Assembly: GCF_004379255.2 (NCBI RefSeq)
Contig: NC_056039.1
Location: 9,846,501 to 9,910,500, forward strand
Reading direction: 5' to 3'
Length of the DNA stretch: 64,000 nt
From: Salvia splendens
Lineage: Eukaryota > Streptophyta > Magnoliopsida > Lamiales > Lamiaceae
Below are positions 44,541 through 56,300 of this stretch, piece after piece. Within the stretch, counting starts at the first letter, position 1. Every line of letters starts with the position of its first letter. The notes beneath the pieces were generated by a model. The model was not told the DNA's origin, did not search any database, and worked only from the letters and a program-made list of their open reading frames with translations. Both the position numbers and the translations under genes were made by a program.

Positions 44541-44648
44541 TTTTATATATGGTACCAACTTAAATATACTATGTAACTAGTGGTATGCCAATCTCTTTTA
44601 TATGGTACCAACTTAAATATCCTATGTAACTAGTGGTATACCAATAGG
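44541..44648 (+). repeat. tandem duplication beside the nested hAT
   Basis: Two copies of about 54 bp (44541-44595 and 44596-44648) share TATGGTACCAACTTAAATAT and ATGTAACTAGTGGTAT. The hAT target duplication CCAATAGG lies at the end of the second copy. Confidence 0.85.
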
Positions 44649-44874
44649 CAGTGGCGGATCCAGGATTTGTCATCTGGGGGTACGAGTCGTGAGATCTTGG
44701 TTGACAAGGCTTTTTAAGAATATATGCTCTCCTAACTGCATCTCGCTCATTTGGAGGATATTTCATTATACTATCTCTTTTTGCAGGATCATGATTAAGT
44801 TTTTCAACATCGTAAATCAATTCTTTTTCCTCTAACGGGACACTTTGAGTCGGAGATACTATGATATCCCTAAC

Positions 44875-45620
44875 CAGGGACGGAGATAGCATAGGCCAAG
44901 CCGCCGCTCCAGCGGGGGCTTAGCCGATGCCGTCCTCTTAGAATCGCCTATAGTGATTTTGTGCTTTATTTTTTTACAAAACAGAAAGCTTGAGAAAGAA
45001 GATGGGTAGGAGAAATAGAGGACAAAGAGTGAGGGAAGAGAAATGAGGGTGTTCAATAGGAAATAACTATAATTATGACCTCGGTAACAAAGCTGACATT
45101 TAAATCCCATTTCTTGTCTTGTGTGATTATTAGTTTAGGAATATATTACTAATATTTGTTATTTTTGAAAATTGTTTCAAAATCAATTACCGTACTATTC
45201 AACATTTTACTAGTATTATTTTATTAATGTTAGGAGTAATATATTATATCAATCAATTTATTTATTACTAATATTTTATAATTTCATTATTTTTACTTGT
45301 ATAATAACATTATTGATTAATATTTTGTACTATTATTCATCTCATATTTTATTTTTGGACTATCCAAATACATATTTATTTACTAGCTTTTATTAGTTTT
45401 GATAAAATAGATTTCACATTCTGCTCGTATTGTATAAAATTACTAGTATATAAAATGACGGACATTGCACTAATTTTTTCTTTTTTACCTTTTTAATACT
45501 ATTAGAAACGAGCCAAAGTAATCGAAAATGGATAATACTATTATGAAAGCATCACACAATTTGGCATATTTATCATTAAATTTCAGCACCGGCTCATTTC
45601 GATTTCTAGTTCCGTCCCTG
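44875..45620. mobile_element. inner hAT element inside the solo LTR, 746 bp
   Basis: The ends are CAGGGACGGA and, inverted, CAGGGACGGA. The 8-bp duplication TCCCTAAC is exact at 44867-44874 and 45621-45628. It is non-coding and AT-rich inside. Its right end (CAGCACCGGCTCATTTCG) is shared with the fragment at 8440-8541, so at least two copies of this family are in the window. It is the youngest layer of the nest by position. Confidence 0.92.
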
Positions 45621-46675
45621 TCCCTAACCCGAAACATGCATTATTTTGCATATTAGCATACTATATTGTCATTTTTACTATAGATATATTAAGTGTGTGT
45701 CATAGAGGATATATTTAGTGTTACGATCAATCAGTATAGTCGAATAAATAGATAGTTTTGATTCACGAGAATTTTATTTAATAGATAAATGAATATTTTA
45801 TATAATTATAAATTATGTTGGTATATATTAAATATATAATATATATTTGTATGCATGTGTTGTAACGTGTGCATGTGTAAATGGGATTATATAGTACTAT
45901 TCATGTACGTACTTTACATATATACATATTTATAAATTTAGTTTTTGGATAGACTAAGGTATATACATTAAACAAATAAACATACGTACGTGGCATAGCA
46001 AATGAGCATTTTTATATATTAGTTTGCAGCTCAAGTGTTTATAAAATTACACGTTTTTAATTTTTCACTTACACGTGTTTTCCTTATAAAAATAAAAATA
46101 TAACAAATAATAAGTGAGTCACCTAGTTTTGCAGCTGACATGCATTAGGACTATAGAGTATATATATATTTTTAATGAGAATAGGAAGGGGGTTTGAGGA
46201 ATGTACAGTATACATATATATATAAAAATAAAAGAGAAACGAGAGTTAGGAGAAAAACAAAAGAATAGTAGAAAGAATATATAGGATTTAGAAGTAACAA
46301 CTATATATATAATCTGAGAGTGGTAAACGAAGAGAAGAGATCAAGCTTTTGAGTTGTTTATCTATCGTGCTCAGGTGTGTATAAATCACACTTTTAGTTT
46401 TACATGTGTTATGTGGTTGATTGTTATATGTTGAATTGGAGTGAATTATTTGATTATATGATGTGAAATTGATATGATTATGAATTATTTGATTTTGATG
46501 GTCGAATATGATATGCATATTTGATTGCTGAAATGGACATGTTTGTTTAGATATATTGGATAATTTGATGGAATATGATATGGATATATTATTGGTGCAA
46601 AGTATATGTTTATGATACCAATTATGTGAATCATTGAATTAAAGATGATCTGTGATGGTTTCGCCCTGGATCTGA

Positions 46676-46880
46676 AATCACAGTGGATATATTGGGACCT
46701 TCGGGTCGATCATATTGGGACCTTCGGGTCAAACATATTGGGACCCTCGGGTCAAATCATAGTGGGACCTCCGGGTCAATCATATTGGGACCTTCGGGTC
46801 AAACATATTGGGACCTTCGGGTCAAATCACAGTGGGACCTTCGGGTCAAATCATAATGGGACCTACGGGTCAATCATATT
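46676..46880 (+). repeat. tandem GGGACCTTCGGGTCAA repeat in the solo LTR
   Basis: About nine copies of a 20-24 base unit (ATATTGGGACCTTCGGGTCA with small variants). Unit length varies, so the open frame across it is not meaningful coding. It may be an LTR enhancer-like array or just a minisatellite. Confidence 0.85.
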
Positions 46881-48264
46881 GGAAATCCCGGGCAGATACC
46901 AGGCTTGACTGTTACAGAATAATAAACTGAATAGAGTGGCATATGCATATGAATATGAAATGGTTTGTTTTTAAATTATGTTACATATTGTTTCTGATTA
47001 TATGTATTGATAAAAGAATATGTTTGATGTTTGTATCATGTGAGATTAAAGGTGGAAATTTATATATACTGAGTTGTGGCTCATATAAACAACTAAATTT
47101 TTCAGGAATAAGATATCAGTAAAGTTTTGACTGACGTGGGTCATAGAAACTCCACGTGTTATCAGGTTCGGCGGCTGAGGCATATTGGCAACCTTCTCCT
47201 CCTCATCATTTTGCATGTAGATAAATGTATAGTATATAGAGTGGTGAGAGGGTTCCACTACTTTACATGATATTTTGGAATATGTATCGAATAAGTGTTG
47301 GTTTGAACTTATATAATATGGGTGTTCTATGAATTAGACACGTGTATTGATTACTTTTATGATAAGGGATTTATTTAGTAAAAGAGTATACGTCAGAAGG
47401 GTTGAGGTGTGACAGATACACTAGCATTTGAAGGAGTCACGATAACATTTGAAGGAGTCGGAGACACACTAACATTTGAAGGCATCACGGTAACATTGGG
47501 AGAAGCCAGAGACGCACTAGCATTTGAAGGAGACGTATTATCATTTGGAGCTGAAGAACTTGACTATCATGAGATTTCATTCTTTCGAACATATTTCGAA
47601 GATCAGATTGTTTCTTCATTCTTTTTAATTATACTTTCTGCAAAAATATTAAAAATATACAAATTTCTATCTAGCTAGAAAAGGTATTTTGCAGCTTATA
47701 GATAACCCAAACTATATCAAAGTATAAAACTCATGCTTTCACAATTCCCAACTACAAGTCTACGGCTACAACTATAACTAGAATGATAAATTAAACAAAC
47801 ATTAAATTAAAGTTTTAACAACATAGCAGATTAGCAGCACTGCAATAAAGCTTTTAATACTCATAAAAATCAAGAAACAAACCTGGAGGCTCTGAGGCTG
47901 GATTGAATGTTCTGCAGTTGACGGAGCGCCGAGCACGACTCTGCTCCTGCAGGCTGCTGATCACCGGATGGGAAGGGAAGGTGGAGGATTGCGGACTAGA
48001 GACTTGGTCTGGCAATTGACGGAATGAGGTTTTTTATAGATTTTAATTAGGTTTTAATTTTTTAATTTAAATTTTATCTCAAACCTTATATTCTGATTTA
48101 TTTCCTTAGATTTAGATGAATCTTCCTTCAATATTCATAGCTATCTTTTGGAAATTTTTGTAAAATACATTACTAATAAATTATATATATAATACTAGTA
48201 GTAAAAAAAAATTGGGGTACCACCGTCCCCCTTGTCCGGAATTCCCTCCGCCACTGCCGATTGG

Positions 48265-49573
48265 TCTACATCTTTAAAAGAATGATTTGTTTATTTAATT
48301 AATTTATTATTTTTTATAAATGTAAATAACAGTAATAATAAAAAGCAAATTATATTATATAAATAATTTATTTTCATAAATTAAAATATAATTTTTTTAA
48401 AATACAAGTCCCTATAAACAAGTTTTTCTCTATACACGAACATTAGCATTAAGAATTAAAAGCTACCAAATATAAATCATACTATAAAACAATTATATGG
48501 ATCTTCCAAACGATCAGAGACGTCCTTCACAATAGTCTGCCGAGAGAATACAGAGATATTGAACATTCTTCTGACGTATGAGGATCATAACCCTAACTTA
48601 TATTTATATTAAATATAAGACCCTTTATTTTCTATTCGGTCTCTCATCAAATAGAAAATCACATATGATATCTACACTTATTTCCATAACAAATAAATAC
48701 ATTTTAACCCAAACTTTCATCTTTAATAGATCACTTTAATTGGGCAACTGAAAGATAGTCATACACATTAAATTAGTCATGTGGAAGCCTAAAAATTCTA
48801 ACATGAGACTCCATGCATATCACTAGGCCTTTCTTCATCAGCTCCGGTGGCTCCGTTAGGTTAACGTTGGACGTGATTGATCATGCTTTCCAAAAATCAA
48901 CAACAAAACATAAAATATGAAAGCTTGGACGCCCGGAACTCTAGACTTTTACATTTGGAAATATGCCATTTTTTGCATAACTTTGACGTTTCCTTCGCTA
49001 TTTTTAAGAGAGTATATATTCAATGTACTAGCACAATAACCATGCATTGAATGATTATATAATTTAATTATTTAAGTAATTGTTTGCACTAAAAATATTA
49101 CTTTACTATATCAAACCAAATGTAATTAACAACCCTGATTTGAAATGATTATTCAAATAGTCATCCAAACTGCAAAAATTGGATTTGAAATTCCTTTTTG
49201 CAAATATTATGGTGTCATTCATTGTTATGAGTAAGTAATAATTATCAATTTAAAATTAAGTTTTAAGATTATTTTAATTAAAAAGAGTATGATTATAACT
49301 CTTTATTATCATATGGAGTAATTATCTATTTAAATTAAAATGTATAATTTATAAGCAATTTAATCTTATGAACCGAATACAATTACTCCTTAGTAGTACA
49401 ACATACAAATAGCCTGTATTGACCATTTCTGCCTCCCCAAGAGCATTAGTACTCTGTGCAGGAATGCTTGTACCACGAGTAAACCCCCAAATTCCTAAAT
49501 CCCAAAACATTGAATCGAGCCTCCATTAAAGTTGTATCATCTCCCCCGCCCTCTCCCTTTCTCTCTCAACAAA
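48265..49573. other. intergenic region upstream of GCD1
   Basis: No gene or clear transposon end recognised. The last 40 bases are a pyrimidine-rich leader (CTCCCCCGCCCTCTCCC) of the GCD1 transcript. Confidence 0.55.
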
Positions 49574-52500
49574 ATGCGAGGCCTTCTTCGCACATTGACG
49601 CAGCTTTCCATCAATGCCAACACTAAGACATCGCAGCTTCATAATCCACGCCCGCTGCTCACTTTTCAGAACCCCTTTTCCACTCAAGGCAGCGGCGGCG
49701 ATAAAGATGCGGATTGGACGCTCCATTTCGGCGGAACCGGCTCTTCTGGCCCCGACCCTATGAGCTGGGATGAGGGCTCCTCGTCCTGGTCCACTGGTCT
49801 TACCAAGGAACATTTTGACGGTGAAGTTGTGGGGAAGAAGGTGGGTGCTCCGGATCCTACCGAAACCCAGCCCCGCGCTCGCCCATCGGGCCGGAATCAG
49901 CTCCCGGCTTATTCGGATGCAAGGTGGACGGATGATGAACTCGTGAGAATGAGGGAATTGGAGGCCGCGAACCGTTGGGGTAAAGGATTTGTTGATAGCT
50001 GGGATAATAAAATGCACGAGACGGCCATGTTACTGAAGCAAGTACGAATTGGTGCTAACCTTACTGTTTTTGTCATGAAATAGATTCCAAATGATATGAA
50101 TTTCGTAGGTCTTGTTAATGCCAGATCTCAGCTACTTATTAATTGATCGAGTGATTAATGTATTCAGCTATCAAAATGTGTTTTAGAAGTTCCGTGCCAT
50201 GAATTTGTCTTATTATTGACATAGTTTATTTGGTTTTTTCAATTTAAGAATGAGTGAAGTTAAGGTGTTGATTGGAAATTTCTGGTGTGGTTAAATATAT
50301 TTTGAATGAAGGTGCGGGAGCCTGGAGCCAGGGGGTCGTACTTGAAGGATTCTGAGAAGGCAGAAATGTACAACAAGCATAAGGAGAATCCAGGGGAGTA
50401 TACTGTGGAAAGGTTAGCAAAGGAATACAAGATTATGAGGCAGAGGGTGCACGCAATATTGTGGCTGAAGGAACTTGAAGAGGAAGAGGAGAAGAAGCAC
50501 GGGCCACTGGATGACTCTGTCGAGATGTTGCTTGATACTTGTCCCGAGTGAGTGGATTTATGCCCTGAGTAAGAGGATTGATGCATTTACTTTCTGATTT
50601 TTTATTATACTTGCAATATGATTTGTAGTTTAACACTTGCGGGGTGTGTGTGAGCACATGATTTTTCAGTTCTTGCATAGCATTGTGAGTTGTAGGACTA
50701 GTTATATAAATTGGTTTGAGGGTTATATATACTGTGCAAGATGTGGCATTCTATTGCTCTCTTACTTCCTTATAAGTGTTACTAAGTCTGCATCTCTTAT
50801 GTGGTTGCATTTTCTTGCTGTTATCTGTTAGTGCTACCCTTCATAGAGATTATATTGAACTAGCCGAACTGCTCATGGTCTGTGACTGTGGAAATAAGTG
50901 ATTGCATTTCTTGTTGGTTCTTACCCAATTATATGGACATTGTTAAATGAGTAAGAAGAGCAATTTCTCAGCTTAGTTTTATCATGGTAAGCATTCTGAA
51001 TTGTTGTGAATTAAGATATGCTGCAGCTGCCATTTCCTGTAGCATTCCATACAAGGTTGTAATATGTGCACTAGGCATTTCTGAATTCCTATATTGTGTT
51101 TAAGTTTCTGTTGTGGTTGCCTTTAGAAAGACACTTGACGTATTAATCCATTTTACTTCACCCTAGTTGATTACTTGATTGAGTTTTCCATGGTTCATCT
51201 TATAATATCATGTGGATGTTAACTTTTTCTACACTTGCTCTGAGAATCTTTTGCTGAATTGATATTTTCTTTTGGACCAGTAAGCTTCTCATTGTATAAT
51301 ATTTGAAGTTTGTGGTTAATGATTGAATCACAAATTTGGCTATATATTTGGAATATCTCATTAAGTTTACCTTTCTTCCTAGTATTGTGTTAAATTGTGC
51401 TGTCTGTCATGGTATCGTGGTTAAATAATCAGTTACATTCTTTCCACTTTAAGGTGACAAGGACAGATAATCAATCAGAATTATGGTTAAATTGTTCTCT
51501 GTCTATTCAATCTTACTACTATCACAAAATTCTTAGGGATTTTATTTGGTAAACGTTTTTTGACTTGAGTACCCTTGTACTTGTGGTGTGTTCATACTAC
51601 TCCCTCTGTCCGTGAAATGTTGTCCATTTGCCATTTCGGCATGTCCGTGAAATGTTGTCCACTTTGCTTTTTTCCATTTTTGGTAAATGGGCCCCACTTT
51701 CCACTAACTCATTATACTCACATTCTATTACAAAACTAATATATAAATGTGTGGCCTACATTCCACTAACTTTTTCCACTTTTCTTCACATTTCTTAAAA
51801 CCCGTGCCGAGTCAAACATGGACAACATTTTGCGGACGGAGGGAGTACTTTTTTGGCAGATGCTCTTTTAATAGTTATTGAATTCATTATTTTTCTCTCC
51901 TTATAGCGTTCTAGCTTCTTAAATATAAAAAAAAACTATTTGAGCACAAAATGCCTGAGATATAACCTGTTAAAAGAGAGAATTCACTTAGAATATGAAT
52001 TTCTCATTCAACAGGAGTACATTGAATGGTTTGGCAGTGCTATCTGTGTGCATGTCTAGCTTTTTTTTCTTTAATTTTGGTTGTCTGGATAAAATATTGA
52101 GTCAGAACTTAAGGTTAGAAAATGATCGTAACAAACTGTGCTCCTAAAAGCTGGACATTCCTTTGTTGGCAACTTTCAGATTATGTCCAGTGGTTGTATG
52201 TTTGATTCTAACTGAGATGTATGTTTGGATGGCCTATTCATCAAGATTCAGTTGGTGTTCTTGTGGTCATGACTCCATAACTTTTTTAATGTTGTTGCAT
52301 TTCAACATTTGCCTTGATATGTTAAGGGATATCTATTTGATCGAGTATATCTTCTTGCTGCCATGCAGGTTTTTTGTCTCTCATGACAGAGAATTCCATG
52401 TTGCTTCCCTGCCATATAAACCAGACTTCAGGGTCATGCCAGAGGGTTGGGATGGCACCACTCGGGATCCTGATGAGGTCCTTTATGAGATATCAATGAA

Positions 52501-52890
52501 AGAGGATGAGATGTTGTACCAAGAATTTGTTCAGAAGATGAATTTCAACAAAATGAAGGTAACCAGTCAGTTGCAATCATTAGTAATTTACGACCATCAT
52601 ATTCAGAATATCTTCGAGTCTGACTTAAATAATTGCTTTTTTCTCTCTGTGATCATCAATCTCGTCTTTAGTTGGCGAAGAAGGTGAAATGCCACAAATA
52701 CAGCAGGAGACGTCCATCCGAAGGTTGGAATTTTATGGTGGAGAAGCTAGGGTCACGAAGCAAGCGTGGCAACGGAGGTGGCTGGAAATTCATTAGTCAA
52801 GCTGATGGCTCCAGCAGGCCTCTAAATGATGACGAGAAAATGTTTGTGAAAAGGGAGACTCCTCAGAGGCGCCGGAAGATCCTCCCATGA
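49574..52890 (+). CDS. GCD1: GAMETE CELL DEFECTIVE 1-like mitochondrial protein, four exons
   Basis: Exons are 49574-50041, 50312-50547, 52369-52558 and 52672-52890. All introns are GT-AG and all phases agree, giving 370 residues. The N-terminus (MRGLLRTLTQLSINANTK) is a basic mitochondrial presequence, followed by a Gly/Ser/Asp-rich linker. The conserved part begins at ARWTDDELVRMRELEAANRWGKG, continues through the helical TVERLAKEYKIMRQRVHAILWLKELEEE and SHDREFHVASLPYKPDF, and ends in a basic tail (KRETPQRRRKILP). It resembles the plant GCD1 protein (rice GCD1, Arabidopsis At5g62270), required for gamete development and mitochondrial function. Its residues suggest a mitoribosome-associated role, which is an inference. 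Intron 2 (1.8 kb) hosts a Stowaway MITE. Confidence 0.88.
51600..51845. mobile_element. Stowaway MITE in GCD1 intron 2, 246 bp
   Basis: The ends are CTCCCTCTGTCCG and, inverted, CTCCCTCCGTCCG, flanked by TA at 51598-51599 and 51846-51847. An internal direct repeat (GTCCGTGAAATGTTGTCCA at about 51608 and 51646) duplicates part of the left end. Confidence 0.9.
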
Positions 52891-53363
52891 TAGGCAACAA
52901 ATAAATTGACTATAATTTTTTGGCATGGACCTCTTGTGGTTCTTACATGCATTGCACTGGATTGGGGCATCCTTCATATGTTTTAGGTTTCCTTATAGAA
53001 GACGGAACAGTCTAAGAATGAACATCAACAAATGCTTTGATAAAAGTGTCTATTTGTTAATATCTCTGTGCGGCTTCTCTGTATTGATGAAAGCCGAAAA
53101 TTTGCAAGACATTTTTCAATCGATGAATTTCGAGATGTGGATATGGTGGATTTTTAGGCTTCAATTTTAGTAGACTTAATATAAAGGAATTGCAGTGTGT
53201 GCAACATGTTATACTGCCTTTTCAATGCATATTAATATGACCAACAAAATTAACTCTGATCAATCAAGTTCGTAACACAACGCAACAGCCCTAATATTAG
53301 TTCAATCTGAAGAAAATGTTATTACAGAACCAGTTGCGGATAAGCCAAAGAGTGATTCAAAGT
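52891..53363. other. gap between convergent genes GCD1 and MMT
   Basis: It contains the 3' untranslated regions of both genes. No separate gene recognised. Confidence 0.6.
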
Positions 53364-56300
53364 TTAACAGACCAAGCTTTTGAAGTTAGAAATGCGCTCG
53401 AAATCACTGTCGTCCAAGGCCATCGTGAAACAGCAATAACCAGGAATTCCAGTCCAGGAAGCACTATTGATGCACAGACCAGTAGCCCTAAGCATGGCTT
53501 CCCGGACATTTGAGTCGTCAAGCTTAAATTCATAAGTGCTTTCACCTTTCTTTATCTTTATGGTTTTGCCAAGGAGAGTTGATGGCTTTGCAACAATGGA
53601 TACACCCGCTTGAGCTTCAAGAACCTCCCAGCCACAGGCTACTAACCTCTGTACAGGAAGAGCACAAAAACATTAGTGTAAGGCAATGTTACTCCTAGAC
53701 AGAAAATCATCAATTACTGAAAGGAAGGACACAATAGGAAAGACACGTGCCCATATGATAGTACGGATTGACAATCAAATCAAGCAGGATGTTTTTAGCA
53801 CACTTTAAATAACATCTATAACATGCTTTCAGTTACCTGTTTCAATTGTTTATATCTGCCTGCCAAGAATTCTGTGAGCTCACAAGTGGAATTCAGTAGA
53901 TCCCCTGTTCTCTTTTCTTTAAGATCCAGCAACTTTTTAACAGTGTATTTGATAGTTCTATGAGGTTTGCTTAATCCTGCAAAGCTATGGAATGTTTCGA
54001 TCAGAGAGGGCTGATTGATGAGCAGATACCCAAATTTTATCCCGCCAGTCAGCATCTTAGAGAATAGGCCTCCAAGAAGAGCTGTGCAAAAGTTTGGGTG
54101 AGCAGACGAAAGTTTGTCCAGGGTACCCGTCAAATTCCAACCCTCAAATCCCTTGGAGTTAAACTCAACACCTGAGAATGAAGTATCTAGAATAACCATT
54201 GCTCCAAACTTAGCACATACCAATAATAATTTATTGATCTCTTCATTACTGTATAGCAAGCCAGTGGGACTGATAGTAGGACCAGAGATGTAAACCCAAG
54301 GTTTATTAATATTCTCAACTGCTCCAGCAAGTGTTTTTTCGGTCAGCTTGTATCCTACTTCTTGATTGGTTGGAATGTTGGCAATTTTTGCATTCAAAAA
54401 TTTTGCAGCAGATAAATAGTTTCCATTTGAACCAGTAGGAAAACACATTGTCCCACCCTCCTGTATGCAGCAAAGTACCAACTTATTGAAGAGTGCCACG
54501 GTACTGTCTGCATAGATGAACTCAGAGTTGCTGTCTGATGGAAAGCCATAACTGGTGCTAATAATTTCTCTAATTCCACTTGTAATATCCGTTTCAGAAT
54601 CTGAAATATTCTGTCTAGCAAAACTCTCGAAGATGGAAACCTTGACTGGTGTTGTTATAGGCAAAAAAATTTGGTTGACATCCATATGCACTACAGGAAA
54701 TTCATCAGATTCATTCACTGCAAACTCAGCATGATCAAGTCTGGAGATAGCAGAACTAGAGAAGCCATTGACCTCAAAAGCTCTTGTCTTTTCGACACTC
54801 CTCTGGAAATGAGAGAATCAGATCAAGATATTTCGATGTTAGAATACCTCAAAGATGTTCAATTTAGGAAAATTGCATTTAAATCCCAAATATAGACTTT
54901 TTTCACAATTACATTCCTACCTAAAAAAATAAGAAAGTTAGACTCCCAAACTATCCATCTTTTAATAATTAATGTCTTGAGGTCCGACTTTCAGAGACAA
55001 ATAATGTGGCATGCTGGAAGTTGAGCTAACAAAAATAAAATAAAATGAGTCAGCAATGTTAACTCATTTTAATGCCAAAATGTTAACTCATTAAAATGTT
55101 ATTATATTATGCCAAAAATAAAATGTTTACTGATTGATGTGAATTTTAAATTGTACTAATATTGCATCAAAATGACAACATCGTTTTGATGCCAACTCAT
55201 TTTATAATTCTTTTGTTAAATTCCAACTCAGCTTCTAAACGTAGGATTTCCATTGCCAAAAGCGGATAGCGAAAGTGCCAAAAGCTTAAGTCTAATAAGG
55301 GTATTTTTCCAGTTCTAATTCTCACTATTAAGAGTCCCTTTGATTCATCTATAAGTTATTTCACTAAAACAAGATCTATTATGTTTTCTTAATTCAGACA
55401 TTTATAAAATTTATGAAACATTAATTGCAAAATGCAACAGACTCAAAATATTCTGTTGTTCAGATAGTCATGAAAACAATGTTCTCAAGGCCCATCTACT
55501 AGAATTTTTAAGATAACTTTGAAGTAATAACTTGAAGTATAGGTAGCACAAGCAAAATGTAAGCATATCATCATAAGGCAACAGTGACACACATACCTTA
55601 TTGAATTTATGATAATTAAAAACATGACTCAAGTCAAGTCCACTTACACAATCGAAGGTCTAAAATAACTACAACCAAAATTAGATTGATAAAGAAAGAA
55701 GAGCACAGTCTCATTTTAGTTTCTTCAGAATTTAAATCATTATGTCGATCTTAGTCATACTAGAAAGTAGGTTGCTTTGGTAATCTGTTTAGACTAAACT
55801 CCATAAATTGTGTATCATTTCTGAATTTCTCAGTGGCACACCATAAAAGCAATGTGATGATTTGCAAAGACATGAGCAATGACATTGTGTATTATCAATA
55901 CAGACTAACCTCAGGAAGTGAGTGCTGATCAGCAAGCTGGAAAGCTAGAAGCTCATGAAAAAGACAGCCATGATAGTACTGGCTGATAACTGAAGAGTTC
56001 CCTTGTAAGAGTTCAACAGTTTTGCATAATGCTTTAAACATTGCCTCCTCTTCTGATATGACAAAGGCCACTTCCAAATCCGAATAAACCTAGAATATAG
56101 AGAAAAGAGTATAGGGAGCATAAACAGAGGATGAAACCACTAAGGTTCCAACTGCACTGAGCGATTCCAAACCCATGGAATCAAAATGAATGGATACAGT
56201 AATGTGTATTTGCGAAAGAATTATAAATCCAATTTTTTATGACTATTTGAATCATCATTTCAAGTTCATTTTTACATAATTATTTAATGCTATATAGGAA

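Larger units (their letters stand above)
44860..47414 (-). mobile_element. solo LTR, probably Ty3-type, inserted in the hAT transposase exon
   Basis: On the minus strand it starts TGTCACACCTCAACCC at 47414 and ends near 44860. A 5-bp duplication GATAC lies at 44855-44859 and 47415-47419. Removing it restores the transposase frame, which independently confirms the limits. The end reads TA where CA is expected, a single transition. Its length is 2555 bp, or about 1.8 kb without the nested hAT. No polyprotein, primer site or second LTR is present, so it is a solo LTR left by recombination. The TGTCACACC start suggests Ty3/gypsy. Confidence 0.75.
44660..47619 (-). pseudogene. N-terminal remnant of a TTF/MYM-type hAT transposase
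   Basis: The start is the ATG at 47619. A short basic start (MKKQSDLRNMFERMK) is followed by a frameshift near 47565. A Ser/Pro/Asn/Val repeat run at 47560-47420 follows, and then the solo LTR insertion. When the LTR and one copy of its duplication are ignored, the frame continues exactly at 44859 into SVPLEEKELIYDVEKLNHD and DAVRRAYILKKPCQP. That block is the conserved N-terminus of plant zinc finger MYM-type 1-like hAT transposases. It ends abruptly at the terminal repeat, so the zinc-finger, DDE and dimerisation regions are all lost. Confidence 0.75.
44649..48256 (-). mobile_element. outer hAT element, internally deleted, hosting two nested insertions
   Basis: The ends are CAGTGGCGGATCC and, inverted on the right, CAGTGGCGGAGGG. 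The 8-bp flanks CCAATAGG (44641-44648) and CCGATTGG (48257-48264) match at six of eight positions, an aged hAT duplication. The minus strand still holds the start of the transposase gene. A leader exon ends at 47883 with a GT donor; an intron with acceptor TTTTTGCAG precedes the exon starting at 47637. Coding breaks off at the left end, so most of the transposase is deleted. Two later insertions account for 2.56 kb of its length. Confidence 0.8.

Noticed and set aside
46645..46908. Open frame with repeated Gly-Thr-Phe-Gly peptide
   Set aside because: It follows a non-coding tandem repeat in an LTR; unit length varies and there is no gene context.
47409..47678. 89-codon open frame on the + strand with a repeated TFEG-type peptide
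   Set aside because: The minus strand of the same bases encodes the Ser/Pro/Asn-rich region of the hAT transposase remnant, which joins in frame to conserved transposase sequence.
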